In this document: positions 57,028 to 64,000 of the stretch, one piece after another
Position numbering within the stretch: the stretch's first letter is position 1
How the letters are laid out: each line of letters starts with the position of its first letter
Source: Glycomyces sp. YM15
GTDB taxonomy: Bacteria > Actinomycetota > Actinomycetes > Mycobacteriales > Micromonosporaceae
Reading direction: 5' to 3'
Assembly (NCBI RefSeq): GCF_016918015.1
Contig: NZ_JAERMK010000010.1
Span: 132,603-196,602 of the forward strand
DNA length: 64,000 nt
Notes under the pieces: model-generated
The model's input: only the letters and a program-made list of their open reading frames with translations
Told to the model about the DNA's origin: nothing
Database searches by the model: none
Translations under genes and position numbers: made by a program

Positions 57028-57585
57028 ATGCGGCGACACACGATCGCACTCCTCTTGGGGCTGTTGGCCCTATCGGCCGCGGCCTGCACCGACGACGACG
57101 GCGGCGGCGGCGTGGCCAGCGCCGACGGCACCGCCACCGAGTCCGCCTCCGCGGAGGACGCAGCGGAGCTGGACGGCTTCGAGGAGGCGCTGGCCTACTC
57201 GGAGTGCATGCGGGACAACGGCGTCGCGGACTTCCCCGACCCGGAGCAGAACGGCGGCGGGATCAGTCTCTCCCTGCCCGAGGGCATCGACCCCCAGGAC
57301 GAGGAATTCAAGGCCGCTGAGGAGGCCTGCGAGGACATGATGCCGGGGCCGGGGGAGGACGCGACGCTCGACCCGGAGATCTACGAGGCGCTGCTCGGCT
57401 ATTCGGAGTGCATGCGGGAGAACGGGATCGCGGAGTTCCCGGACCCGCAGCCCAATGGCGGCATCATGATGAACGGCGATATGGGCTTCGACCCCCAGAG
57501 CGAAGAGTTCCAGGCCGCCGAAAAGGCGTGCGAGGATCTGCGTCCCCAAGGTCCCGGCGCTGAGAACGACAGCGAGGACGAGTGA
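57028..57585 (+). CDS. Lipoprotein with two CMRxNG-FPDP repeats
   Basis: 185 residues. Signal peptide with lipobox LSAAAC (lipidated C20), then an acidic linker and two similar halves, each with a YSECMRDNGVADFPDP-type motif (about residues 63-78 and 130-145) followed by an EEFKAAEEAC segment. The paired cysteines suggest a disulfide in each repeat. AAAGGA lies upstream of the ATG. It is the first gene of an operon with a MacA-like adaptor, ATPase and permease. I have seen such proteins near similar transporters in actinobacteria; the function is unknown. Confidence 0.8.
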   Translation: MRRHTIALLLGLLALSAAACTDDDGGGGVASADGTATESASAEDAAELDGFEEALAYSECMRDNGVADFPDPEQNGGGISLSLPEGIDPQDEEFKAAEEACEDMMPGPGEDATLDPEIYEALLGYSECMRENGIAEFPDPQPNGGIMMNGDMGFDPQSEEFQAAEKACEDLRPQGPGAENDSEDE

Positions 57586-58673
57586 TGACCCGCAAGCGCC
57601 GCAAGGGCGGTGCCGGAAAGGTCGTGGCCGTGACGGCCGTCGTGATCGCCGCGGCCGGGGCGACGGCGGCCGCTCTCGGATTCGATCCGCGCGCGTTCTT
57701 CGAAGAGGCCGAAGCCGGTGCGGCACCGGAGACTCCGGCGACGGCCGAGGTCGTGCAGCGGACGCTCACCGAGACGGTCACCGTTTCCGGTGATCTCGGC
57801 TTCGGCGATGTGATCGGCCTGGACTGCCTGCTCAGCGGCACGTTCACGTCGCTGCCCAAGGCGGGGGAGGTGATCGGGCGCGGCGGCGAGCTGTTCGCGG
57901 TCGACGCCAATCCGGTGACGCTCCTGTACGGGAGCCTGCCGGCCTACCGGTCCCTGACGCCGGGCGCCGAAGGCGCCGATGTGGAGCAGTTCGAGGAGAA
58001 CCTGTCGAAGCTCGGCTATGACGGGTTCACTGTGGACGATGAGTACACGGATGCGACCGCCGGGGCGGTGAAGGAGTGGCAGGACGATCTCGGCCTGACC
58101 GAGACGGGCATGGTCGAGCTCGGGCAGATCGTCTACGCCCCGGGTGAAGTGAGAGTCGACGCGGTGGGTGCCGAACCGGGCGATCCGGTGCGGCAGGGCT
58201 CGCCGGTCCTCGACTACACGGGCCTCGACAAGGTCGTCACGGTGGAGGTCGAATTGGAGGACCAGGAGCTGGTCGCCGTCGGCGAGGCCGTGGCGATCAC
58301 GCTCCCCGACGGCACCGAGGCGGCCGGGACCATCGCCGACTCCGAGACCCTGGTGAGCGAGGACGAGACCCGGAGCGGCACTGAGGCGACCACCTACCTG
58401 GAGGTCACGGTCGCCGCTGACGATCCGGCGGTGTTCGACGGGCTCGACCAGGCCGCGGTGGACGTCGGGTTCGCCGGGGACACCGCGGAGGACGTGCTGA
58501 CCGTCCCGGTCGAGGCCCTGCTGGGTCTCGGCGAGGGCGGGTACGGCCTGGAGATCGCGAACGGTGACACGACCGAGGTGATCGCGGTCGACACGGGGCT
58601 GTTCGCCGACGGCTCGGTGGAAGTGAGCGGCGAGGGCCTGGAAGCGGGCATGGCCGTGGTGGTGCCGTCATGA
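57585..58673 (+). CDS. HlyD/MacA-like membrane-fusion protein with peptidoglycan-binding domain
   Basis: 362 residues. An N-terminal membrane helix ([20 protein letters not shown]) precedes a beta-barrel/lipoyl-like region split by a PG_binding_1 domain near residues 115-165 ([42 protein letters not shown]). A C-terminal beta-domain ends [18 protein letters not shown]. This is the adaptor type of Gram-positive MacB-like exporters. The ATG overlaps the lipoprotein stop (TGATG), and its own stop overlaps the ATPase start (ATGA). Confidence 0.85.
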   Translation: MTRKRRKGGAGKVVAVTAVVIAAAGATAAALGFDPRAFFEEAEAGAAPETPATAEVVQRTLTETVTVSGDLGFGDVIGLDCLLSGTFTSLPKAGEVIGRGGELFAVDANPVTLLYGSLPAYRSLTPGAEGADVEQFEENLSKLGYDGFTVDDEYTDATAGAVKEWQDDLGLTETGMVELGQIVYAPGEVRVDAVGAEPGDPVRQGSPVLDYTGLDKVVTVEVELEDQELVAVGEAVAITLPDGTEAAGTIADSETLVSEDETRSGTEATTYLEVTVAADDPAVFDGLDQAAVDVGFAGDTAEDVLTVPVEALLGLGEGGYGLEIANGDTTEVIAVDTGLFADGSVEVSGEGLEAGMAVVVPS

Positions 58674-59374
58674 GCGCGATCGCGGAGGCGGCGGCCGAGG
58701 CGGTGCCCGTGGGGCCGCGGCCGGTGGTGGAGCTCCACGGGGTCTCGAAGACCTATCCGGGCGGGGTGCGGGCGCTGCGCGGCGTCTCGCTGCGGATCGA
58801 CGCTGGGGAGATGTGCGCGATCGTCGGCCCTTCGGGTTCGGGCAAGTCGACGATGCTGCATCTCATCGGCACGCTGGACCGGCCGAGCGAGGGCACGGTG
58901 CGGATCGACGGGTTCGATGTGGCGCGGCTGCGCGACAAGCAGTTGTCCGCGTTGCGGGCCACCAGGATCGGGTTCGTGTTCCAGCAGTTCCATCTCGCGG
59001 TGGGGCAGCAGGTGCTCGACAACGTCGCCGACGGGCTGCTCTACTCGGGGCGGCGCGGGCCGGACCGGCGGGCGCGTGCCGCTGAGGCCTTGGAGAAGGT
59101 GGGGCTCGCGCATCGCTTGGACCACTTGCCGAACGAGCTTTCGGGCGGTGAGCGGCAGCGTGTGGCGGTGGCGCGGGCGATCGTGGGCGAGCCTGCGGTG
59201 CTGCTGGCGGACGAGCCGACGGGGAACCTCGACTCGGTGTCAGGCTCCGGCGTGATGGCGCTGCTGCATGAGCTGCACGAGGCCGGGACGACCGTCGTGG
59301 TCATCACACATGACCAGGAGATCGCGGCGTCGCTGCCGCGGCAGGTCGCGATGCGGGACGGAGAGGTGGTCTGA
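58670..59374 (+). CDS. MacB/LolD-type ABC transporter ATPase
   Basis: 234 residues. Walker [10 protein letters not shown] near residue 53, Q-loop FVFQQFHL, signature [14 protein letters not shown], Walker [14 protein letters not shown] and the switch His in [16 protein letters not shown] is typical of the MacB/FtsE/LolD group, which drives mechanotransmission rather than import. It overlaps the adaptor by four bases and is directly abutted by the permease gene (TGA-ATG). Confidence 0.93.
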   Translation: MSAIAEAAAEAVPVGPRPVVELHGVSKTYPGGVRALRGVSLRIDAGEMCAIVGPSGSGKSTMLHLIGTLDRPSEGTVRIDGFDVARLRDKQLSALRATRIGFVFQQFHLAVGQQVLDNVADGLLYSGRRGPDRRARAAEALEKVGLAHRLDHLPNELSGGERQRVAVARAIVGEPAVLLADEPTGNLDSVSGSGVMALLHELHEAGTTVVVITHDQEIAASLPRQVAMRDGEVV

Positions 59375-60700
59375 ATGGACACGCCGCCAAGGGGACCGGG
59401 CGATGAGCCGCCGCCGGGCGGTTGGCCGCCTCCGCCGATTCCCCCGCCGCCGAAGGGCTCCCGTCGGATGCGGTCGTTGCGGGCGTCTTCGGCCGAACCA
59501 TCGGCGAAGTCGCTGCGGGCCGCGCGGATGCGGCCGGGGGACGTGCTGCGGGTCGGGGCCACCGGTCTGCGCACGCGTCCGCTGCGGGCCTGGTTGTCCG
59601 CGTTGGGGATCGCGATCGGGATCGCGGCGATGATCGCGGTCGTCGGGATCTCCTCGTCGAGCCGGTCCGAGCTCGACCGGCAGTTGGCCGCGCTCGGCAC
59701 GAACCTGCTGACGGTCTCGCCGGGCACGTCGATGATGAGCGGCGAGGTCGGGGTGCTGCCGTACGAGGCGGTGTCGATGATCGGCCGGATCGCGCCGGTC
59801 ACGCAGGTCGCGGCGGTCGGTCAGGTGCCGGAGGCGAACGTGTACCGCAACGACCGGATTCCCGAGGGGCAGAGCGGCGGCATGACCGTGTGCGCCGCCG
59901 AACTCGCGATGCTCGAGACCGTGGGCGCGGAGCTCGCGGACGGGGCGTGGCTCAACGAGGCCACGTCGATGTACCCGGCGGTGGTGCTCGGTTCGAGCGC
60001 CGCCGAGCAGCTGGGTATCACCGGCGCGGGCGCGGAGGTCTACATCGGAGGTCAGTGGTTCTCGGTGGTGGGCGTGCTGGAGCCGGTGGTGCTCGCTCCG
60101 GAGCTCGATCTGACGGTCCTGATCGGCTGGGAGTCCGCGGCGTCGTATCTCGGCTTCGACGGGCACGCGACCACTGTGTACACCCGTACCGAGGAGGCGT
60201 ACGTGCTCGACGTCGCGGGCGTGCTCGCGGCGACGGCCGATCCGTCCGCGCCCGATGAGATGTCGGTGTCGCGTCCCTCTGACGCCCTCGAGGCGCAGCA
60301 GGCCGTGGACAGCGCGTTCACCGGGATGCTGCTGGGGCTCGGCGCGGTGGCGCTGCTCGTCGGCGGTGTCGGGGTCGCGAACACCATGGTGATCTCGGTG
60401 CTGGAGCGTCGCAGCGAGATCGGGCTGCGGCGGTCGCTCGGTGCGACGCGGGGCCAGGTCCGGACGCAGTTCCTCGCGGAGTCGCTGCTGCTCAGCGCGC
60501 TCGGCGGCCTGGGCGGGGTGCTCATCGGCACCGTGGTGACCGCGGGGTACGCGTCCTCGCAGGGCTGGCCCGCCGTGGTGCCGTACTGGGCGAGCGTGGG
60601 CGGCGTGGGTGCGACGCTGTTCATCGGCGCGGTCGCGGGGCTCTACCCGGCGATCCGGGCGTCCCGGCTCGCGCCGACGGAAGCCCTTGCGGCGCAGTAG
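59375..60700 (+). CDS. MacB/FtsX-type ABC transporter permease
   Basis: 441 residues. After a proline-rich cytosolic N-terminus and one membrane helix (RAWLSALGIAIGIAAMIAVVG), a large extracytoplasmic MacB-PCD domain (about 105-300) precedes three C-terminal helices of the FtsX domain. These include ISVLERRSEIGLRRSLGATRGQVRTQFLAESLLLSALGG and the ending YPAIRASRLAPTEAL. Together with the ATPase, adaptor and lipoprotein it forms an efflux or envelope-stress transporter probably controlled by the divergent two-component system. Confidence 0.92.
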   Translation: MDTPPRGPGDEPPPGGWPPPPIPPPPKGSRRMRSLRASSAEPSAKSLRAARMRPGDVLRVGATGLRTRPLRAWLSALGIAIGIAAMIAVVGISSSSRSELDRQLAALGTNLLTVSPGTSMMSGEVGVLPYEAVSMIGRIAPVTQVAAVGQVPEANVYRNDRIPEGQSGGMTVCAAELAMLETVGAELADGAWLNEATSMYPAVVLGSSAAEQLGITGAGAEVYIGGQWFSVVGVLEPVVLAPELDLTVLIGWESAASYLGFDGHATTVYTRTEEAYVLDVAGVLAATADPSAPDEMSVSRPSDALEAQQAVDSAFTGMLLGLGAVALLVGGVGVANTMVISVLERRSEIGLRRSLGATRGQVRTQFLAESLLLSALGGLGGVLIGTVVTAGYASSQGWPAVVPYWASVGGVGATLFIGAVAGLYPAIRASRLAPTEALAAQ

Positions 60701-60705
60701 GACAG

Positions 60706-60748
60706 GGCGCCCGCCCCGCAGTGCGTTCGGTACTGCGGGGCGGGCGCC
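60706..60748. terminator. Bidirectional terminator between permease and esterase
   Basis: A perfect 17-bp stem starting GGCGCCCGCCCCGCAGT with a 9-base loop between two convergent genes; no T-run. Confidence 0.75.
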
Positions 60749-60767
60749 GATTCGTGGGTCCGGTTCG

Positions 60768-62261
60768 CTAGAGGTACTGGTCGATGATGGGTGTCAGCCG
60801 GTTCGCGATCTTCAGGTGTCCCTGGTCGCTGGGGTGCACGCTGTCGACGAGGTCGCCGGAGTCGGGGAGCCAGCCGGTCGTGTCGACGAAGTGGACCTTC
60901 GCGTCGCCCGCGCTGACACGGGTGTTCACCGCCGTCTGGGTCTCGGTGCTGTAGCGGCCCCGGAACGTCTCCATCGCGAAGATGTGCGCGTTCGGGTAGG
61001 CCTGGCGGACGCGTTCGAGCATCACGATGTAGTTCTGCTGGAACTGGGCTCCGCTGACGCCGTGTCCGACGTCGTTGGTGCCCAGGTTGATGACCACGGC
61101 GGTGGCCTGGTAGCGGGAGAAGTCCCAGTCGTCGGTGTTGACGAACGCCGAGGAGCGGCGGAACCAGTTCATCATCCCGTAGCAGCCGTCTGAGGTGCTC
61201 ACCAGGCACGCACCGCCTTGGGCCACTTGCGTGTGGCCGGCGTTCAGGTTGTCGCCGACCAGGTAGCCGTAGGCGGTGAAGGGCCGGTTGCCGTTCGGCT
61301 GGCCGACGGTGATCGAGTCGCCGATGAACTCGATGAAGTCGGCCGGCCGCGTGGTCCCGGTGGTCGCGCCGCCCGAGGCGAGGATGAACCCGCCGAAGGC
61401 CGGGTCGCCGTTGTAGGAGCCGGCGCGTTCGCGGAAGCCGATCCTGATGCTGTGCGTGCCGCTCAGACCGCTCCTGACCGTGACGTTGCCGGAGACGTTC
61501 CGCATCCACGTCTCGTTGCCGCCGTCGATCGAGTAGTACATGTCGATGGTGTTGCGGAGCTTGACGCCGATGGAGGCGCCGGTGAAGGTCGTCTCGACGT
61601 AGCCGCCGGCCCAGCCCATGGTGTACCAGGACGCGTTGGTGGTGTTCCAGCGGCCGTAGTACTGCACGTTCGGGTCGGTGAGGGAGCCGTTGCCGGTCGT
61701 GCCGCCGGTCTCGACGGGCACGAGCTTCCAGTGCTGCGTCTCCTCGTTGTTGCGGGTGTACTGCGAGACGCGGCTGCCCACGCTGGTGGCCCGCTCCCAG
61801 TTGTCGAGGGCCTTGCCGGAGTTGCGGTTCACGAGTTCGACGCTGCCGTCGGACTGGGTGTTGACCTGCCACTGCTGGTTGGTGCCGCCGTTGTCGGACC
61901 ACTGGACGACGTCGGCGCCGTTCGCGGTGGACTTGGCGTAGACGTCGAGTACCTGATTCGAGTGCCGGGCTTGGATCCGGTAGTAGCCGCCCCCCGAGTC
62001 CACGAAGCGGAACTGCTGGTTGGTGGCACTGGAGGCGGTGGCGAGCACGGATTTCGCGCCCGCGGTGGTGGAGGCGCCTTCGATGCTGACGGCGAGGCCG
62101 GAGTAGTCGTTGACGATCCGGTACCAGGTGTTGGTCTCGACGGCGGCGGCCGGAGCGGCGGTGATGGCGGTGAGGCCCGCGGCGGTGCAGACGGTGACGA
62201 GGGCCGCGGCGAACCATCGGGCCAGTCTTCGCCTCTGGCGAGGTGGAGCGGGAGTGCGCAA
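60768..62261 (-). CDS. Secreted CE2-like GDSL esterase with ricin-type lectin domain
   Basis: 497 residues. Signal peptide to about residue 40 (ITAAPAAA). A ricin-type beta-trefoil lectin (about 43-185; QxW-like repeats FRFVDSGGGYYRI, NQQWQVNTQSDG, QHWKLVPVE) precedes a jelly-roll domain (about 200-300) and an SGNH hydrolase with catalytic S316 in FIGDSITVG, NLGTNDVGHG, and the Asp-His in DSVHPSDQGH. This is the layout of CE2 acetyl-xylan/glucomannan esterases. The TTG start is supported by AAGGAG 7 bases upstream. An AACGTT-centred palindrome sits just before the ribosome site. Confidence 0.9.
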   Translation of the reverse strand: MRTPAPPRQRRRLARWFAAALVTVCTAAGLTAITAAPAAAVETNTWYRIVNDYSGLAVSIEGASTTAGAKSVLATASSATNQQFRFVDSGGGYYRIQARHSNQVLDVYAKSTANGADVVQWSDNGGTNQQWQVNTQSDGSVELVNRNSGKALDNWERATSVGSRVSQYTRNNEETQHWKLVPVETGGTTGNGSLTDPNVQYYGRWNTTNASWYTMGWAGGYVETTFTGASIGVKLRNTIDMYYSIDGGNETWMRNVSGNVTVRSGLSGTHSIRIGFRERAGSYNGDPAFGGFILASGGATTGTTRPADFIEFIGDSITVGQPNGNRPFTAYGYLVGDNLNAGHTQVAQGGACLVSTSDGCYGMMNWFRRSSAFVNTDDWDFSRYQATAVVINLGTNDVGHGVSGAQFQQNYIVMLERVRQAYPNAHIFAMETFRGRYSTETQTAVNTRVSAGDAKVHFVDTTGWLPDSGDLVDSVHPSDQGHLKIANRLTPIIDQYL

Positions 62262-62274
62262 GGGGGAACTCCTT

Positions 62275-62290
62275 AAATTGAAACGTTTAA
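62275..62290. promoter_or_regulatory. LacI-type AT-rich palindrome upstream of the esterase
   Basis: AAACGTTT at 62281-62288 is the palindromic core, within AATTGAAACGTTTAAA. The site lies about 14-29 bases upstream of the TTG start, directly next to the Shine-Dalgarno, the same arrangement as the palindrome before the importer operon (3672-3683). Confidence 0.55.
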
Positions 62291-62496
62291 ATGCGTTGGT
62301 ACGTTAGAGGATACCGCTTGCACGTGAGCGAGGCCACCCCTCCAGGCGCCCGAAATCGGGGAGTTCGCGACATCGGACGTCACCCGGAGACGCGAGCTGT
62401 GCCGCCCGCACCAACTCCACCGGTCGCGCCGCCGGATGTCGGACCCAGGCCGTACCCTGGCAGGAACGGAAGAGCCCCGGCCAGCAGGAGGATGAC

Positions 62497-64000
62497 GTGG
62501 CACTCGCGCTGTACCGCAAATACCGGCCGCAGACCTTCGCCGAGGTCGTAGGCCAGGAGCACGTCACCGAACCGCTCATCAACGCCATCCGCGCCGGGCG
62601 CCTCAACCACGCCTACCTGTTCTCCGGGCCCCGCGGCTGCGGCAAGACCTCCTCGGCCCGCATCCTCGCCCGCTCCCTCAACTGCGCCCAGGGACCCACC
62701 CCCGAGCCCTGCGGCGAATGCCGCTCCTGCAAGGCGCTCGCCGCCGACGGGCACGGCTCGGTCGACGTCATCGAGATCGACGCCGCCAGCCACGGCGGCG
62801 TCGACGACGCCCGCGAGCTGCGTGAACGCGCCGTCTTCGCCCCGGTCGACTCGCGCTTCAAGATCTACATCATCGACGAAGCCCACATGGTCACCGCCGC
62901 AGGCTTCAACGCCCTGCTCAAGCTCGTCGAAGAACCCCCCGAGTACGTCCTCTTCATCTTCGCGACCACTGAGCCGGACAAGGTCCTCCCGACCATCCGC
63001 TCGCGCACCCACCACTATCCGTTCCGGCTCATCGCCCCGCCCGCCATGCGCGAACTCTGCCGCAGACTCTGCGACGAAGAGGGCGCGATCGTCGCCGACG
63101 ACGTGCTCCCCCTCGTCGTCCGCGCCGGCGGCGGCTCCGCCCGCGACACCCTCTCCGTCCTCGACCAGCTCATCGCCGGCGCCGGACCCGAAGGCGTCAC
63201 CTACGAAAGGGCCGCCGGACTCCTCGGTGTCACCGACGCCGGACTCCTCGACGAGATGTGCGAGGCCTTCGCCGCCGCCGACGGACGCGCGGTCATGGAA
63301 GTGGTCGAACGCGTCGTCGAAGGCGGCCACGACCCCCGCCGATTCGCCGGCGACCTCCTCGAACGCCTCCGCGACCTCATCGTCCTCCACCAGGTGCCCG
63401 ACGCGGGCTCCTCCGGACTCGTCGACGCGCCCGCCGACCAGCTCGCCAAGATGACCAGCCAGGCCACCCGCATGGGCACCTCCACGCTCACGCGCATGGC
63501 CGAGGTCATCGCCGCCGGACTCGCCGGGATGCGCGGCGCGACCGCGCCGCGGCTCCTGCTCGAACTCGCGTGCGTGCGCGCGATCCTGCCCGGCTCGGAC
63601 GAATCGATGGCCGGCCTCACGCAGCGCCTCGAGACCCTCGAGCAGCGCGCGGCCGGAGCCGCGTTCGCCGCGCCCGTGCGCGAAGCCCCGAGCGGTGCGG
63701 CGCTCGGCGGCGCGACCGGCGCTGCGGCGGCGCGCGCCGCGCTGGCGCGGTCCGCCGAGGCCCCGGCGCCGAGCCCGGCCGACGAACCCGCTCCTGCCCC
63801 GGCGCCTACCGCACCGGCCCAGCGGAACGAGCAGGCTTCCGTCCCGCCCTGGGAAGACGAAGCCCCGCAAGCGAACCCACCGCAGCCGACGGCCGCGCCC
63901 GAGCCGGTCGCGGCCCCCGCGGGCGACTGGGCCGCTGACGACCGTGCCGACGCCGAACCCGTCCCGGCTCCCGAACCGGCCCCGGCCCACGAGCCCGCGT
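62497..64000 (+). CDS. dnaX: DNA polymerase III subunit gamma/tau (5' part, runs off the window)
   Basis: The first 501 codons are present; the gene continues beyond the window. LALYRKYRPQTFAEVVGQEHVTEPL is the canonical start of the clamp-loader ATPase. Walker A is GPRGCGKTSSARILA near residue 43, and the zinc-binding cysteines lie in NCAQ and PCGECRSC. Walker B is IIDEAHMV, and the sensor segment ATTEPDKVLPTIRSR follows. Domain III and a long Pro/Ala-rich linker follow (to the window edge). GTG is chosen because AGGAGGATGAC precedes it. It belongs to the ffs-dnaX neighbourhood usual in actinomycetes. Confidence 0.95.
   Translation, partial: MALALYRKYRPQTFAEVVGQEHVTEPLINAIRAGRLNHAYLFSGPRGCGKTSSARILARSLNCAQGPTPEPCGECRSCKALAADGHGSVDVIEIDAASHGGVDDARELRERAVFAPVDSRFKIYIIDEAHMVTAAGFNALLKLVEEPPEYVLFIFATTEPDKVLPTIRSRTHHYPFRLIAPPAMRELCRRLCDEEGAIVADDVLPLVVRAGGGSARDTLSVLDQLIAGAGPEGVTYERAAGLLGVTDAGLLDEMCEAFAAADGRAVMEVVERVVEGGHDPRRFAGDLLERLRDLIVLHQVPDAGSSGLVDAPADQLAKMTSQATRMGTSTLTRMAEVIAAGLAGMRGATAPRLLLELACVRAILPGSDESMAGLTQRLETLEQRAAGAAFAAPVREAPSGAALGGATGAAAARAALARSAEAPAPSPADEPAPAPAPTAPAQRNEQASVPPWEDEAPQANPPQPTAAPEPVAAPAGDWAADDRADAEPVPAPEPAPAHEPA

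Overview
The window is about 70% GC with GTG and TTG starts, Lsr2, MsiK, BldN/RsbN, Rex-HemACDB, ClpC and HrcA/CIRCE control. This points to a filamentous, mycelial actinomycete. Gene order around rex-hemA-hemC-hemD-hemB and bldN, and around ffs and dnaX, resembles Streptomyces and relatives. Placement closer to Glycomycetales or Micromonosporales is only an impression. Layout: 0-10 kb is a carbohydrate island. It holds a LplABC-type ABC importer without its own ATPase, a D-2-hydroxyacid dehydrogenase, and a divergent 1425-residue secreted alginate-lyase-like enzyme with three discoidin-type domains. 10.0-11.35 kb has no recognisable gene and is full of short tandem repeats. 11.3-27.3 kb is mixed housekeeping: LtrA-like protein, acetyltransferases, metallophosphoesterase, POT peptide transporter, a lone groEL behind two CIRCE operators, a beta-helix membrane protein, a small conserved protein next to a Cdc48-like ATPase, a potassium channel and a glycosyltransferase. 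27.7-32.2 kb carries a threonine synthase behind a SAM-I riboswitch, folP, a membrane-anchored protein and a HAD phosphatase. 32.5-41.7 kb is the developmental/redox/tetrapyrrole block: rsbN and bldN on the minus strand, then a glutaredoxin-like gene, rex, hemA, hemC, hemD and hemB on the plus strand. Between rex and hemA lie four overlapping mini-ORFs built from a 35-bp tandem repeat, which is the most unusual feature seen. 41.8-54.4 kb: murB, a mycothiol-isomerase-like gene, msiK (a plausible ATPase for the importer at 0-4 kb), amrS and amrB, lysS, lsr2, clpC, and two universal stress genes flanking a dehydrogenase. 54.6-64 kb: tRNA-Ser(GGA), the SRP RNA and tRNA-Thr(CGU), then a two-component system divergent from a lipoprotein-MacA-MacB-FtsX operon, a secreted CE2-like esterase with a ricin-type lectin domain, and the 5' part of dnaX, which runs off the end. 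The sugar genes appear to work together: the secreted lyase and esterase trim polysaccharides, the LplABC importer takes up oligomers, and a shared MsiK probably energises it. LacI-type AACGTT-centred palindromes sit upstream of the importer and esterase genes. All calls come from reading the sequence and translated frames; no database search was run.
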